DNA of 64,000 nucleotides from Erythrobacter sp. (lineage in GTDB: Bacteria > Pseudomonadota > Alphaproteobacteria > Sphingomonadales > Sphingomonadaceae), in NCBI GenBank assembly GCA_024642565.1, contig JAHEAV010000003.1, positions 1-64,000 on the forward strand, in the 5' to 3' direction. Of the stretch, positions 35,612 through 46,725 are shown in pieces. The translations under genes and the position numbers were made by a program. A model generated the notes under the pieces. That model saw only the letters and a list, made by a program, of their open reading frames with translations. It ran no database searches and was not told the DNA's origin. Position 1 is the first letter of the stretch, and each line of letters begins with the position of its first letter.

Positions 35612-37240
35612 CTACTGGTTATTCTGACGCCCGAGGAATCTGGGAATATTGAGTGCGCTTCCGCCCTCTTCAGAATCGTCCTCTTCGTCTTCTTCGTCAT
35701 GCACATCGGCGCCGCGCGATAAATTGGCCATCCGTTCGAACAAAGTGCTTCCTGCTCCGAGCCCGCTCGCAGCAGCCCCGCCTTCGCCGACCACAAGCCC
35801 CCTGCGGCGGCCTGTCTTGGCAACCAGCGGATTGTCTTCAGCGGCAAGCTGATCAGCATTGAGCAGCAATTCGTCCTGTCCCGATGCGGCTTCTTCCAAC
35901 GCATCTCCGGCGGCTGTCTCCAAAACGTCGTCTTCGCCAGCCCCGACGGTCAGATCGAGAGGTTCTTCTTCCCCATCGTCATCCCCATAACCGGTGCCGC
36001 CCTGATCTGAACTCTCAAGTGTGTCGCCGTCGTCGTCATAATCTTCATTGCGGCGCAAACCGGCGAGTGGATCGACGATATCATCCACATCGTCACCATC
36101 TTCGTCATATTCCGCCCCAGTGCTTTCCGCACTGCCGTAATCGGCTATGTCCTCAACGGCCAGCGTGAGTTCATCTTCGCCTTCATCTTCATCCGGCAAT
36201 TCGAGTATCGGGCGCTTGGGAGCGCGTGAACCGGCGAGCGACATCGCACTGCGTTCGCTTCTTGCCATGTCAGCATTCTGTTCAATGCCGGTTGCCACCA
36301 CCGATACGCGGATCTTGCCATCGAGATCGGGGTTGAAAGCCGAACCCCAGATGATGTTGGCATCTTCGTCAACCAGTTCGCGGATGTGGTTCGCCGCTTC
36401 ATCGACTTCGAGCAGCTTCATGTCTTCGCCGCCAATGATGGAGATGATCACGCCCTTGGCCCCCTGCATCGACACACCGTCGAGCAGCGGATTGGCGATG
36501 GCGCGTTCTGCGGCTTCGAGTGCGCGGTTTTCGCCTTCGCCCTCACCCGTTCCCATCATCGCCTTACCCATCTCGCTCATGACCGAACGGACGTCGGCAA
36601 AATCGAGATTGATCAGGCCCGGCATCACCATGAGATCGGTGATTGATCGCACGCCCTGCTGCAGAACCTCGTCTGCCAGGAAGAACGCTTCCTTGAAGGT
36701 CGTCTCTGCCTTGGCAATCAGGAACAGGTTCTGGTTCGGAATGACGATCAGCGTATCGACATGCTTCTGCAGTTCCTCAATTCCGGCTTCTGCGGCGCGC
36801 ATCCGGCGCGTGCCTTCAAACAGGAACGGTTTGGTGACCACGCCTACTGTCAACACGCCCTTGCGCCGGGCTGCTTCGGCAATCACAGGCGCCGCACCGG
36901 TACCGGTACCACCGCCCATGCCTGCCGCAATGAAGCACATATTCACACCTTCGAGCGCGTCCTCGATTTCGGCGACTGTTTCCTCGGCTGCTGCCTTGCC
37001 CACTTCGGGTCGCGCACCTGCGCCCAGCCCGCCAGTAATGTCCGGCCCAAGCTGGATCCGCCGTTCAGCACTCGTATTGCCGAGTGCTTGGGCATCGGTG
37101 TTGGTGACGATAAATTCGACACCTTCAATCTGCGCCGCGATCATGTTGGCGATGGCGTTGCCGCCTGCCCCGCCCACACCAATCACGGTGATACGTGGCC
37201 GCAATTCGTCCGTAGCAGCGGGACCGATATTGATACTCAT
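35612..37240 (-). CDS. ftsZ: Cell division protein FtsZ, long acidic linker
   Basis: 542 aa, well above the ~390 aa of many FtsZ proteins. GTPase core: [18 protein letters not shown], tubulin signature [14 protein letters not shown], and the T7 loop [15 protein letters not shown]. From ~residue 330 a ~200-residue linker follows that is extremely rich in Asp/Glu, then the conserved C-terminal peptide [11 protein letters not shown] that binds FtsA. The ATG at 37240 follows GGAGGG; the frame is open five codons upstream. It is the last gene of the dcw cluster but separated from ftsA by a 133-bp leader. Confidence 0.96.
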   Translation of the reverse strand: MSINIGPAATDELRPRITVIGVGGAGGNAIANMIAAQIEGVEFIVTNTDAQALGNTSAERRIQLGPDITGGLGAGARPEVGKAAAEETVAEIEDALEGVNMCFIAAGMGGGTGTGAAPVIAEAARRKGVLTVGVVTKPFLFEGTRRMRAAEAGIEELQKHVDTLIVIPNQNLFLIAKAETTFKEAFFLADEVLQQGVRSITDLMVMPGLINLDFADVRSVMSEMGKAMMGTGEGEGENRALEAAERAIANPLLDGVSMQGAKGVIISIIGGEDMKLLEVDEAANHIRELVDEDANIIWGSAFNPDLDGKIRVSVVATGIEQNADMARSERSAMSLAGSRAPKRPILELPDEDEGEDELTLAVEDIADYGSAESTGAEYDEDGDDVDDIVDPLAGLRRNEDYDDDGDTLESSDQGGTGYGDDDGEEEPLDLTVGAGEDDVLETAAGDALEEAASGQDELLLNADQLAAEDNPLVAKTGRRRGLVVGEGGAAASGLGAGSTLFERMANLSRGADVHDEEDEEDDSEEGGSALNIPRFLGRQNNQ

Positions 37241-37283
37241 TGGGCTTCCCTCCAAGGGATGTTACTCAACATAAAATACTGAA

Positions 37284-37307
37284 TGCCAGTTTGGCACAAA
37301 GTGAATC
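37284..37307. promoter_or_regulatory. GANTC site and short inverted repeat in the ftsZ leader
   Basis: GAATC (37303-37307), a CcrM-type methylation site, lies about 65 bp before the ftsZ start. Next to it is TGCCA-GTT-TGGCA (37284-37296), a 5-bp inverted repeat. In Caulobacter, ftsZ transcription is tied to CcrM methylation of GANTC; by analogy this may matter here, but one site can occur by chance. Confidence 0.35.
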
Positions 37308-37373
37308 GGCGGTGCATAGGTAAGCTGGTCTTATCCACAGTGCTTAACGGGCGGGCGCCAACCCACTTATTCA

Positions 37374-38654
37374 TCAGAAATACTCTCGTGCGGCGCGCAA
37401 TACCTGATTGACGATCTTGAGACCGCCGTAGCTGGTTGTGGCCGTGTGACGCAGGCCGACGGAACGGACATCGATTGGATCTTCCGCAGCATACAAACAG
37501 AGGCCCGCCAGCGTGGCAAATCCGGGCGTTGCGTGGGCTTCCGGCAACCCGCGCAGCGCAGGAAGTTTTCCGATCCGCACGGGCCGCCCAAGCGCACTTT
37601 GGGCAAATTCTGCAAACCCGGCCAGTTCCGCACCGCCGCCGGTAAGCACTACCTGATTACCACGCGATCCAGAAAATCCCATTTCTTTCAGCGCCTTGCC
37701 AACCTCGTCAGTTACACGGGAAAGCTGTTCGGTCACCACAGAGACCAGTTCAGCGCGGGGAATGCGGTTCTTGTCATCTGCCCCGCGTGCGATCGGTCCG
37801 CCGCCCTCATCCCCCGGACCATTGACCGGGATCATTTCGCGGTGATCGGTCGGGCTGGCAATGGCGGAACCCGAAACGCATTTAAGCCGCTCCGCCTGGA
37901 ATCGCCGAATACCGAATGCCGATGCAATTGCATCCGTGATGTCCGCCGAACCAAGTGGAATTGCCTTCAGGCCAAGCAGCATACCTTTGGCAAAAACCGC
38001 CACATTGGTCACTTCGCCGCCGATTTCGATCAAGGCAGTGCCCAGTTCGCGTTCTTCCGGGGTTAGGCAGGCATAGCCCGCAGCGACGGGGGCAGCGACA
38101 ACCGATTCGACATCGAGGTGGGCATTTTGCACAGCTTCGATCAAGTTCCGGACCGGAGCGCCGTCTGCCAACATGACATGAATATCGACACCCAGCCGTT
38201 CGGCATGAAGCCCCTTGGGGTTGGCGACCCCATTTGCGCCGTCCAGCGTGTAATGTGCCGGCTGGGCATGAAGCACCATGCGCCCGTCCGGCTGGATCGT
38301 GTCACGCGCGGCGACCAGCAGGTGCTCGATATCCTCTTCCTCGATCCGCCGCCCCCCGATCTCGATTTCGACCGTGGTGATGCGGCTGGCCAGGCCAGCA
38401 CCGGCACAGCCAATCCAGACACTGGATATGCTGGTACCGGCATTCTTTTCGGCCCGTTCGACAGCATCACGGATCGCGTAGGTCGCCGCAGCCATATCGG
38501 TGACATAGCCACGCTTGATCCCCTGGCTTGCCCTATGGCCCGATCCCAGAACCACCATTTCGCCAGTTTCGGACAGACCCATGATCATTGCCGAAATGCG
38601 GAAAGACCCGACATTGACCGCGCCAAAAACCCTACTGATACGAGGTGCAGCCAT
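37374..38654 (-). CDS. ftsA: Cell division protein FtsA
   Basis: 426 aa. Actin-like ATPase that ties FtsZ to the membrane. FGAVNVGSFRISAMI is the phosphate-1 region, GTALIEIGGEVTNVAVF phosphate-2, VVLTGGGAELAGFAEFA the adenosine region, and the 1C SHS2 domain lies between. The C-terminal peptide (GGLKIVNQVLRAAREYF) is the expected amphipathic membrane anchor. The start overlaps the ftsQ stop as TGATG. Confidence 0.95.
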   Translation of the reverse strand: MAAPRISRVFGAVNVGSFRISAMIMGLSETGEMVVLGSGHRASQGIKRGYVTDMAAATYAIRDAVERAEKNAGTSISSVWIGCAGAGLASRITTVEIEIGGRRIEEEDIEHLLVAARDTIQPDGRMVLHAQPAHYTLDGANGVANPKGLHAERLGVDIHVMLADGAPVRNLIEAVQNAHLDVESVVAAPVAAGYACLTPEERELGTALIEIGGEVTNVAVFAKGMLLGLKAIPLGSADITDAIASAFGIRRFQAERLKCVSGSAIASPTDHREMIPVNGPGDEGGGPIARGADDKNRIPRAELVSVVTEQLSRVTDEVGKALKEMGFSGSRGNQVVLTGGGAELAGFAEFAQSALGRPVRIGKLPALRGLPEAHATPGFATLAGLCLYAAEDPIDVRSVGLRHTATTSYGGLKIVNQVLRAAREYF

Positions 38655-39559
38655 CAGTAAGTGCCTTTTGGATCAAGCGTTTGCTGACTTCGGCCGGGAA
38701 TCCGCATATAGATCCGGTCCGGCGCGCGCATATCGAAAGTCGCAACCTGCCCCCCAAGCAGGCGGTTAACCCCATCCAGCCGCGCGAAGGACACCAGTGC
38801 GCTGGCAGATTCCACATCCCCCTGCGGCAGGGCAAGCATCTGGCCGGTGTTGAAGGTAATATCCCAGCGCCGGTTGCCGACCCATTCGGCCCCCGCAACT
38901 TTGGACTTCAGCGCCGGTGCAGCATCAAGCAGCTTGTCGAGCTGTTCGACCTGCAGTTTTGCGCCGGGACCAGAGATTACCAGCATACCTTTAGTATTGG
39001 ATTTGGAAATTGGTTCCAGTTCGGCCCCGGATTTATCGATCAGCACAAATTTGTCCGGTTTGGCCAGCACAGCATGCGGTTGTCGCTCGACGATATCGAC
39101 TACCAGCGTATCAGGAAGCTGGCGGGAAACCCGCGCATCCTGCACCCAGCTGAGTCCCAAAAGCTCGCTGCGAACGGCCGCCAGATCTACCAGCGGCATT
39201 GGCGTGTCCCGCTGGCCAAGCACCCGTTCGTAAACCTTAAGCTCGTTCATCCGTTTAACGCCGCTAACCTTCACTCGGCTCACTTCGAAGCCAGCATCGG
39301 AGGCAACAGCGGCAATCTGCTGCTGCGCCATTGCCGGAACCCCGGCGAGCATGGCCACGAACCAAGCCAGGGCAACGGCCCCACCCAGAATTACGGCAAG
39401 GAAGACCCGATGCAGTTGCTCCTCGGTAAAGGGCAGGACCGACATGGCTGCGTCCATCAAAGAACTGGTTTTGGCTTTCGCCCGGCGCGCTGTCTGCGCG
39501 CGGCTGGTCGACGCTGCCGATCGGCGAACCCCCTGGGCGCCGCGCTTAAGTGTGGCCAT
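38654..39559 (-). CDS. ftsQ: Cell division protein FtsQ
   Basis: 301 aa. Basic cytoplasmic tail (~60 residues), one transmembrane helix (FLAVILGGAVALAWFVAMLAGV), the POTRA domain (FEVSRVKVSGVKRMNELKVYERVLG) and the FtsQ beta domain (WVQDARVSRQLPDTLVVDIVERQPHAVLAK). It bridges early and late division proteins in the periplasm. The ATG at 39559, after GGAGGGACC, overlaps the ddl end by 14 bp. Confidence 0.92.
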   Translation of the reverse strand: MATLKRGAQGVRRSAASTSRAQTARRAKAKTSSLMDAAMSVLPFTEEQLHRVFLAVILGGAVALAWFVAMLAGVPAMAQQQIAAVASDAGFEVSRVKVSGVKRMNELKVYERVLGQRDTPMPLVDLAAVRSELLGLSWVQDARVSRQLPDTLVVDIVERQPHAVLAKPDKFVLIDKSGAELEPISKSNTKGMLVISGPGAKLQVEQLDKLLDAAPALKSKVAGAEWVGNRRWDITFNTGQMLALPQGDVESASALVSFARLDGVNRLLGGQVATFDMRAPDRIYMRIPGRSQQTLDPKGTY

Positions 39560-40532
39560 CGGTCCCTCCATTGCCAGCGCGCCCCGCAAAAACCCGCAGT
39601 GCTTCCGCCACAATCGCCTCTACCAGATCAGCGTAACTCATCCCGCAATACCGCGCCTGTTCTGGGACAAGGCTGAGAGGGGTCATACCGGGCTGTGTAT
39701 TAGTCTCCAGCACGAACAAACCAGCTTCTCCCTGTTCGTCATCCCAGCGAAAATCGGTCCGACTTGTGCCTTTGCAGCCAAGCACGCGGTGCGCATCAAG
39801 CGCATATTTGTGGCACAAGGCCGCGATGTTTTCCGGGATTTCGGCAGGGCAAACATGCTCGGTCATACCATCGGTGTATTTTGCATCGAAATCGTAGAAA
39901 CCCGATTTCGGCTTGAGTTCTGTAACAGCCAAAGCGCGCGGTCCTTCCGCACTATCGATAACGGCTGTGGTGAGTTCCAGCCCGCGGATGAATGGCTCGG
40001 CCAACAAGTGATCGAATGTCTGCCACGGTCCCTCCGCATCCCGGCGGATGGGATTACCGTAATTGCTGCTGTCGGTAACAATTGCCACCCCGACAGAGGA
40101 CCCCTCGTTGACCGGCTTAAGGACATAGGGGCGGGCCAAGGGGTCATTCTTGTAAAGCTCTTCGCTCGTCACGATGCGTCCACCGGGCATGGGAATGCCC
40201 TGCGGCACCAGCGCCCGCTTGGTAAGTTCCTTGTCAATCGCGATTACCGACGTGGCCAGGCCGGAATGGGTATAGGGAATGCCCATCAGATCGAGCATAC
40301 CCTGAACAGTCCCATCCTCTCCCGGGACGCCATGCAATGCGTTGAAAACAACATCGGGCGCAGCCTCGGCAATGCGGGCCGCGACCTGCCTGTCCATGTC
40401 AATCCGAGTGACCCGATGCCCACGCGATTCCAAGGCATCGGCCACGCCGTTACCGCTCATCAAAGACACGGACCGTTCATTGGCCCAGCCGCCCATCAGA
40501 ACGGCGATATGAAGCTTGGGGAGGCCTGTCAT
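39546..40532 (-). CDS. ddl: D-alanine--D-alanine ligase
   Basis: 328 aa, ATP-grasp enzyme that makes the D-Ala-D-Ala end of peptidoglycan stems. VLMGGWANERSVSLMSGNGVADALE at the start, NALHGVPGEDGTVQGML, PYVLKPVNEGSSVGVAIV (ATP lid) and FVLETNTQPGMTPLSLVPEQAR near the C-terminus are family motifs; the active-site Glu in GEDG is present. Start ATG overlaps the murB stop (ATGA) and has GAGGGTGGG upstream. Confidence 0.95.
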   Translation of the reverse strand: MTGLPKLHIAVLMGGWANERSVSLMSGNGVADALESRGHRVTRIDMDRQVAARIAEAAPDVVFNALHGVPGEDGTVQGMLDLMGIPYTHSGLATSVIAIDKELTKRALVPQGIPMPGGRIVTSEELYKNDPLARPYVLKPVNEGSSVGVAIVTDSSNYGNPIRRDAEGPWQTFDHLLAEPFIRGLELTTAVIDSAEGPRALAVTELKPKSGFYDFDAKYTDGMTEHVCPAEIPENIAALCHKYALDAHRVLGCKGTSRTDFRWDDEQGEAGLFVLETNTQPGMTPLSLVPEQARYCGMSYADLVEAIVAEALRVFAGRAGNGGTDGHT

Positions 40533-41494
40533 GGTCTGCCCACCCTCTTGATTTCCCATTCGAGCGCGACGCCGGAATGCGCACGCACCTTGTCGCGCAC
40601 CAATTCGCCCAGCCCTTCGATATCCGCACTGGTGGCGTCACCGGTATTGATCAGAAAATTCGTGTGCTTTTCGCTCACTTGCGCGCCGCCCAGCTTCAAA
40701 CCACGGCAGCCTGCCGCATCAACCAATTGCCAAGCTTTTCCGCCTTCGGGGTTCTTGAAGGTCGAACCACCAGTCTTGCTACGCAATGGTTGTGAATCCT
40801 CCCGCGCTTGCGCGATCCGGTCCATTTCCGCCCCGATTGCGACAGGATCGCCAGCCACCCCTTGAAAACGCGCCGAAATCACGACCGCACCTTCTGGCAA
40901 TACGGAATGGCGATAGCTGTAGCGCAGGTCGATCGCCGGCAATGTGATGCAGTTCCCATCGGGCATGACAACATCGCAATCGATTAGAACATCCGATACT
41001 TCGCGGCCATAAGCACCGCCGTTCATCCGGACAAAACCGCCCACTGTGCCGGGAATACCGCGAAGGAATTCAAGCCCCGCAATGCCGGCGTCACGCGCGG
41101 TGGAAGAGACCAGGATACCACTCGCCCCGCCCCCGCATTCAAGGACATGATCGCCAAGATCGGCAACCTTCGCAAATGCCTTCCCAAGGCGCACAACAAC
41201 ACCCGGTACACCGCCATCGCGAATGATGAGGTTCGAACCAAGGCCCAGCGCCATCACCGGTAACTGGCCATCCAGCTGCTCCAGAAAATTCCGCAAATCG
41301 CCAGAATCGGCCGGTTCGAAAAGCCAATCCGCTGCACCCCCGGATTTGAACCAGACAAGCTTCGCAAGCGGCGCATTTTGTGTAAGTTTCCCTCGAATAC
41401 CAGTGACTGGAAGATGCGCCGCGACGCTCTCCTCCACATCAGAGAACGGTGCGGAACCATCGTCATTCATGGCCCAATCGCCTGGCTGGTTCAT
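40529..41494 (-). CDS. murB: UDP-N-acetylenolpyruvoylglucosamine reductase
   Basis: 321 aa. It reduces UDP-GlcNAc-enolpyruvate to UDP-MurNAc with FAD and NADPH. FAD-site motifs [16 protein letters not shown] and [48 protein letters not shown], and the catalytic-end [24 protein letters not shown] are visible (type IIa-like architecture, no type I insert seen). ATGA overlap with murC. Confidence 0.95.
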   Translation of the reverse strand: MNQPGDWAMNDDGSAPFSDVEESVAAHLPVTGIRGKLTQNAPLAKLVWFKSGGAADWLFEPADSGDLRNFLEQLDGQLPVMALGLGSNLIIRDGGVPGVVVRLGKAFAKVADLGDHVLECGGGASGILVSSTARDAGIAGLEFLRGIPGTVGGFVRMNGGAYGREVSDVLIDCDVVMPDGNCITLPAIDLRYSYRHSVLPEGAVVISARFQGVAGDPVAIGAEMDRIAQAREDSQPLRSKTGGSTFKNPEGGKAWQLVDAAGCRGLKLGGAQVSEKHTNFLINTGDATSADIEGLGELVRDKVRAHSGVALEWEIKRVGRP

Positions 41495-42912
41495 GCGTTT
41501 CGCTCCCGCGTAATTGCATCAGCCAGTCCGGCTGCCCATTTCGTAATGTCCCCTGCCCCAAGGCAGACAACCATATCGCCATCCTGCAATGTTGCGGCCA
41601 GTTCACGCGCCAATTCATCGGGGCCGGAAATCGTGGTAGCCGCACGGTGGCCGCGCTCCTTCAATCCATTCGCCAATGCCGCAGCGTCGACCCCGTCGAT
41701 CGGATCTTCCCCAGCCGCATAGACCGGCGCGACATAGACAATTTCCGCATCGTTGAAGGCGGATTGGAAATCGCTGAGCAGGTCACGCAGCCGGGTATAC
41801 CGGTGCGGCTGCGCCACGGCGATAACGCGCCCTTTTGCGGATTCGCGTGCGGCTGACAGGACAGCGGTAATTTCGACCGGATGATGCGCGTAATCGTCAA
41901 TGATGGTCGCCTTGCCATCACCAAGCACCACTTCACCGACCTTGGTGAAACGCCGCTTTACCCCGTCAAAGGCTTTGAAACCGCCGCGAATTACCTCAGA
42001 ATCGCAGCCCATTTCGAGCGCCACGGCCACAGCTGCAAGCGCGTTTTGCACATTGTGGCGTCCTGGCATCGGCAGATGAATGTTCTCGAATTTCCTTATG
42101 GTTCCATCCCGCTCGCGCAAAATGGCATCAAAGGTGTTGCCACCTTCTTCCGGACGGATGTTTTCGCCCCGAAGGTCAGCCTGTGCCGAAAATCCATAGG
42201 TCAAGATCCTGCGGTCCCGAACCTTTGCAATCACGGTCTGCACTTCGGGATGGTCAAGACAAAGTACGGCGACACCATAAAAGGGGACGTTCTCGATGAA
42301 CTGGACAAAGGCATCCTTCACCGCATCAAAACTGCCATAATGGTCGAGATGCTCAGGGTCGATGTTGGTGACAACCGCGATGGTGCCATCCAGCCTCAGG
42401 AAGCTGCCGTCGCTTTCGTCGGCTTCAACAACCATCCAGTCACTGTCGCCCAATCTGGCGTTGGAGCCATATTGGTTGATGATCCCGCCATTGATAACGG
42501 TCGGATCAATACCGCCGGCATCGAGTAGCGCCGCGATCATGCTGGTCGTCGTGGTCTTGCCATGCGTGCCCGCCACCGCAACCGTACTTTTCAGACGCAT
42601 CAGTTCGGCCAGCATTTCGGCGCGGCGGACCACGGGAATACGGTTTTCAAGCGCTGCGGCAACTTCGGGATTGGTCCGGCGCACTGCAGTCGACGTTACC
42701 ACAACAGCCGCATTGCCCAGATTTTCTGCCGCATGGCCAATCGCAATCGGCATGCCGCGGCTACGCAAACGTTCCACGCTCGGCCCTTCGGCGATGTCGC
42801 TGCCTTGCACTTTGTAGCCAAGATTATGCATGACTTCGGCAATTCCGGACATGCCGATACCGCCAATCCCGACGAAATGGATCGTCCCGATATCGGTGCC
42901 GACGCCTTTCAC
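41491..42912 (-). CDS. murC: UDP-N-acetylmuramate--L-alanine ligase
   Basis: 473 aa. First amino-acid ligase of the stem peptide, adding L-Ala to UDP-MurNAc. [17 protein letters not shown] at the start, P-loop [14 protein letters not shown] near residue 120, [33 protein letters not shown] and [14 protein letters not shown] are Mur-ligase landmarks. The MurC-specific N-terminal Gly-rich loop sets it apart from MurD/E/F. ATGA overlap with murG. Confidence 0.96.
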   Translation of the reverse strand: MKGVGTDIGTIHFVGIGGIGMSGIAEVMHNLGYKVQGSDIAEGPSVERLRSRGMPIAIGHAAENLGNAAVVVTSTAVRRTNPEVAAALENRIPVVRRAEMLAELMRLKSTVAVAGTHGKTTTTSMIAALLDAGGIDPTVINGGIINQYGSNARLGDSDWMVVEADESDGSFLRLDGTIAVVTNIDPEHLDHYGSFDAVKDAFVQFIENVPFYGVAVLCLDHPEVQTVIAKVRDRRILTYGFSAQADLRGENIRPEEGGNTFDAILRERDGTIRKFENIHLPMPGRHNVQNALAAVAVALEMGCDSEVIRGGFKAFDGVKRRFTKVGEVVLGDGKATIIDDYAHHPVEITAVLSAARESAKGRVIAVAQPHRYTRLRDLLSDFQSAFNDAEIVYVAPVYAAGEDPIDGVDAAALANGLKERGHRAATTISGPDELARELAATLQDGDMVVCLGAGDITKWAAGLADAITRERNA

Positions 42913-44105
42913 AGGCCGATCTCCTTTGCGGAACCCTGCGCCGCAGTTTCATTTTGCACCGAAGCGCGCGTTGCGCCTTTGCCGACGCGGATCACATCCA
43001 TCAATTCATTCCCGCCAAAGCTCTCAACCAGATCTGCCAGGTCGATGGCGGCCCTGGGGCGCCCGCAATTCCAGGCTGCATGGGCTGCAGTAGCCAAAGT
43101 TTCAGGACGCTGGGCCATCGCCTGTATCTGTTTGGCAATCTGGGTCGGGGTGAAGTCAGGCTGCCGGATTGCGCGCGCACCACCGGCCTTCACCACTTCG
43201 CGTGCATTGTAAGTCTGGTGATCGTCGGTTGCGATTGGCAGCGGAATCAGGATCGCGGGGCGGCCCACCGCCGTCAATTCGGCAATGGTCGAAGCGCCCG
43301 CCCGCCCAATGAACAGGTGCGCATCGGCAAGCCGCGCGTCCATATCTTCAAAATAGGTCCCAAGTTCGGCAGGAATTCCATGACTGCGGTATAGTTCCCG
43401 CACCGTGTCGAGGTCCTCCGGTCGGCATTGCTGAGTCACCTGAAGACGCTCTCGCAAGGCAGGCTGCAGCATGGAAAGGCCATCGGGCACGACTTCAGAC
43501 AGAATACGCGCACCCTGACTACCGCCAGTCACCAGCACCCGCAGCAGCCCGTCTTCGGAAAAGGCCGGAAACGGTTCATCCCGCAGCGCCAGAACGGAGG
43601 CCCGGACGGGATTGCCGACCAGATGGACCTTGTCGGCATATTTGCCCTTCAGTCGTTGCACGTCGGGGTAGGCTGTGGCGATGGCCTGCACCCGGCCCGC
43701 GAGCAGGCGGTTGACCCGGCCAAGCACCGCATTCTGTTCATGCAGTACACTGGGAATGCCGACAGAAGTCGCGGCCAGTAATGCAGGCAAGGCAGGGTAG
43801 CCGCCGAAACCGACTACCGCAGTCGGTTCGAAAGATTCGAACAGGCGCAGGGCCATTTGCCGCCCTTCCGTAACCGCGCGCACACTTGCGATCCAGCCAA
43901 ACGGGTTCTTACCGAACCGCCCCGCGGGCAAAACATGGGCCGGCAGAAAATCCGGTTTGCCCGGGATATTTGCCCCGCGTTCGTCCGTAATCAACGCCAC
44001 ATGATGGCCACGCTGGGCAAGTTCGCTTGCGAGCGCAAAGGCAGGGATCAGGTGCCCTCCGGTGCCGCCTGCGGCTAACACAAAATGACGGTTGGCATCG
44101 CTCAT
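42909..44105 (-). CDS. murG: Lipid II glycosyltransferase MurG
   Basis: 398 aa. It transfers GlcNAc from UDP-GlcNAc to lipid I at the inner face of the membrane. G-loop 1 [20 protein letters not shown]-loop 2 ([30 protein letters not shown]), G-loop 3 [17 protein letters not shown], and the donor site [30 protein letters not shown] at 44105 follows the ftsW stop as ATGA; an upstream open frame is the ftsW shadow. Confidence 0.95.
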   Translation of the reverse strand: MSDANRHFVLAAGGTGGHLIPAFALASELAQRGHHVALITDERGANIPGKPDFLPAHVLPAGRFGKNPFGWIASVRAVTEGRQMALRLFESFEPTAVVGFGGYPALPALLAATSVGIPSVLHEQNAVLGRVNRLLAGRVQAIATAYPDVQRLKGKYADKVHLVGNPVRASVLALRDEPFPAFSEDGLLRVLVTGGSQGARILSEVVPDGLSMLQPALRERLQVTQQCRPEDLDTVRELYRSHGIPAELGTYFEDMDARLADAHLFIGRAGASTIAELTAVGRPAILIPLPIATDDHQTYNAREVVKAGGARAIRQPDFTPTQIAKQIQAMAQRPETLATAAHAAWNCGRPRAAIDLADLVESFGGNELMDVIRVGKGATRASVQNETAAQGSAKEIGL

Positions 44106-45358
44106 GCACGCTTTTCCTGTTTTTGCCGGCCAGGTTTTGAAGGCAGCGAAACGTTGATCAAGGCACGCAATCCGGGTGTTTCCCGCGAAAGGAAAGGATT
44201 GCGCCGCGTGATCGCCAGCAGGAGACCCGCAGCCAGACATACTGCGATGGTCGACGATCCGCCATAGGATACCAGCGGCAAAGTCATGCCCTTTGAAGGA
44301 AATAACTGCAAGTTCACCAGAATATTGATGAAGGCCTGTCCGCCGATCTGCGTCGCAAGGCCCGCCCCTGCCAACACAGTGAACAAATCCTCTTCATCAA
44401 CCAACCGCACCAATACACGGGCGATCAGGGCTAGGTAGAGGATCACCACAATGGCGCAAACAATCAGTCCAAATTCTTCACCGATTACCGAAAAAATATA
44501 GTCCGTATGCGCCTCGGGAAGGTTCATCTTGCGGATGCCCAGCCACAGCCCGCTACCCGTCCAGCCACCGGCAAGCAGTGTTCGTTGGGCCAGGTCCACT
44601 TGATCAAATGCGGTGCCGCCACCGATGAAATCGTCGATCCGGTGCCGCGCATTGTCATACAGGAAATAGGTTGCCGCCATCAGCATGGCGCCCAGCCCCG
44701 CTGCAATCCCGATGCGCTGGACTGACACGCCCGATAGCAGCATCAACACAAACCACACGCCAGCGAACAGCAAGGTATCGCCAAAATTAGGCTGCATCAT
44801 CAGCAACATGCCGACCAGCCCCATCAACCCCGTCACGATCCACATCACCGGAAGATCGGGATCCCGCAAGCGCCATGATAATACCCACGCCAAGGCGATG
44901 GCAAAAGCCGGCTTGAGGAATTCGGAAGGCTGGAAACTCATCCCAAGATTGATCCAGCGTTTTGCGCCATTCACTTCATTGCCGAGCACCGGGACCAACA
45001 TCAGCATGAAAAGCATTCCGGCCGCGAGCACCACACCCAAACGCCGGGCATTCTCACGCGATAGCATCGAGGCACCAAATAAAGTGATCAAACCGAGGAA
45101 TTGCCAACGAAGGTGGGCCCAATAGAAATAGAGATCGGGTAACTGGACCGCGGATGTCGAAAGTCGCCGGGCACTGGCCGGCGATGCTGCCGCAACTGCC
45201 GCAGTGCCGATCGCCATCAATACGAGTATGAGTACGAGCAGCACGCGATCAATTTCGCGCCACCAGATCCGCAGCTCTGCCCGCTTCGAACTACGAAATC
45301 GATCATGGGCGGCTTTGCGGTCGCCAGCCCTGGGAATATAGGGTTGGGTGGCGGTCAT
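44102..45358 (-). CDS. ftsW: Peptidoglycan glycosyltransferase FtsW
   Basis: 418 aa, SEDS protein with ten hydrophobic segments and a basic cytoplasmic N-terminus. NGAKRWINLGMSFQPSEFLKPAFAIALAW is the SEDS core, with the catalytic-Asp loop further on (QRTLLAGGWTGSGLWLGIRKMNLPEAHTDYIFSVIGEEFGL), and GMTLPLVSYGGSSTIAVCLAAGLLL at the end. It polymerises lipid II at the septum with FtsI. ATGA overlap with murD. Confidence 0.96.
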   Translation of the reverse strand: MTATQPYIPRAGDRKAAHDRFRSSKRAELRIWWREIDRVLLVLILVLMAIGTAAVAAASPASARRLSTSAVQLPDLYFYWAHLRWQFLGLITLFGASMLSRENARRLGVVLAAGMLFMLMLVPVLGNEVNGAKRWINLGMSFQPSEFLKPAFAIALAWVLSWRLRDPDLPVMWIVTGLMGLVGMLLMMQPNFGDTLLFAGVWFVLMLLSGVSVQRIGIAAGLGAMLMAATYFLYDNARHRIDDFIGGGTAFDQVDLAQRTLLAGGWTGSGLWLGIRKMNLPEAHTDYIFSVIGEEFGLIVCAIVVILYLALIARVLVRLVDEEDLFTVLAGAGLATQIGGQAFINILVNLQLFPSKGMTLPLVSYGGSSTIAVCLAAGLLLAITRRNPFLSRETPGLRALINVSLPSKPGRQKQEKRA

Positions 45359-46725
45359 GCCATTTCCCTCCCGTCATCAAGTACGCCGGCCGGAGATTTC
45401 CCGCTGGTCAGTGCCGTAACGATGTCACGGAAATGCTCGCCGCGCCTCTCATAGTCGCGAAACTGGTCAAAACTGGCGCAAGCGGGCGATAACAACACCA
45501 CATCGCCTGGCGCAGCATCGACAATCGCTTGCTGCACAGCCGTGCATAGCATTTCGCACCTGTGCACCTTGACCCGGTCTTCAAGCAATTCGGCAAAGCG
45601 CGGGCCAGATTCCCCAATTGTATAGGCGGCGGCTATGTTATCCAGATAGCGGGCACATTCGCCCAATCCATCCTCCTTGGCCAATCCGCCAACAATCCAG
45701 TGAACACGGGGGCGGTGATCGGGCGGGAAGGCTGCGAGCGCCGGTGCTGCGGAAGCCGGGTTTGTCGCCTTACTATCGTTGATGAACAATACGCCGCCGA
45801 ATTCGCCCAAGCGTTCCATGCGGTGCGGTAGGCCGGTGAAACTTTGCAGGGCTGCGCGCCACTGGTCCGGGCCAATTCCCAGCTCTTCCGCAATTGCCAC
45901 TGCGGCGGCCGCATTCTCCAGATTATGCGGCCCCTGCAAGGATGGCCATTCACTCTGCAACGTCTCAATGGCAGCGGGATAGATCGGTACGGCACGGCCT
46001 GCCGCCCGCCGTGACTGTTCGGCCAGCATAACCGCGCGGGTCGGTTCATCACCGCAGCCGAATACGGCGAACTGATCGTCCTGCTGCATCGCGAACAAGC
46101 GGCTCTTGGAGAATGCGTAATGGTCAAAGCTATCATACCGGTCGAGATGATCCGGCGTGATGTTAAGCAGTGCCGCCGCATCACAGGCAAGCGATCCGGT
46201 CAGGTCAATCTGGTAGCTCGATAGCTCCAGCACATAGACGCCAACACCGGCTCCATTGGGCTGCAGCGGTTCCTGATCGAGAATGGGCAGCCCGATATTC
46301 CCGCCCATCAGCGCAGGCAAACCCGCCGATTTGACGATGTGATAGACCAGCGCTGTCGTCGTCGATTTGCCATTGGTGCCGGTAATTCCCACTACCCTGT
46401 GCGGAGGCAGATCGGCGCGGGCCTGCGCGAACAATTCGACATCGCCAATAAGCGGCACGCCATAGCTTTCGGCCCTGCCCGCGATCGGATGCGTATTGAT
46501 CGGCACGCCGGGCGAAACGATGACACCGGCAAATCCCGATAAATCCATTTCCAACGGATCAGCGAGTGTAACACGGCCTTCAAGCTTTTCCCGCGCAACT
46601 TCCTGACGGTCCCACGCGATCACCTCCGCCCCGCTCGCCAAAAGGGCTTCGGCAGCCGCCAACCCTGACCGGGCCAGCCCAAGAACGGCATAGCGCTTTC
46701 CGGTAAAGGCGGGGGATATGATCAT
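45355..46725 (-). CDS. murD: UDP-N-acetylmuramoylalanine--D-glutamate ligase
   Basis: 456 aa. It adds D-Glu to UDP-MurNAc-L-Ala. [30 protein letters not shown] opens the Rossmann-like domain; [18 protein letters not shown] is the P-loop, with [20 protein letters not shown] following and the C-terminal region [20 protein letters not shown]. The ATG at 46725 overlaps the mraY stop (ATGA); an extra 106-residue upstream frame is the mraY shadow and was excluded. Confidence 0.95.
   Translation of the reverse strand: MIISPAFTGKRYAVLGLARSGLAAAEALLASGAEVIAWDRQEVAREKLEGRVTLADPLEMDLSGFAGVIVSPGVPINTHPIAGRAESYGVPLIGDVELFAQARADLPPHRVVGITGTNGKSTTTALVYHIVKSAGLPALMGGNIGLPILDQEPLQPNGAGVGVYVLELSSYQIDLTGSLACDAAALLNITPDHLDRYDSFDHYAFSKSRLFAMQQDDQFAVFGCGDEPTRAVMLAEQSRRAAGRAVPIYPAAIETLQSEWPSLQGPHNLENAAAAVAIAEELGIGPDQWRAALQSFTGLPHRMERLGEFGGVLFINDSKATNPASAAPALAAFPPDHRPRVHWIVGGLAKEDGLGECARYLDNIAAAYTIGESGPRFAELLEDRVKVHRCEMLCTAVQQAIVDAAPGDVVLLSPACASFDQFRDYERRGEHFRDIVTALTSGKSPAGVLDDGREMA

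Noticed and set aside
39351-40865. A 504-codon open frame on the plus strand opposite ftsQ, ddl and murB
   Set aside because: It lies across three well-supported minus-strand genes, its protein shows no family pattern and it is Arg/His/Pro-rich as expected from an antisense frame.
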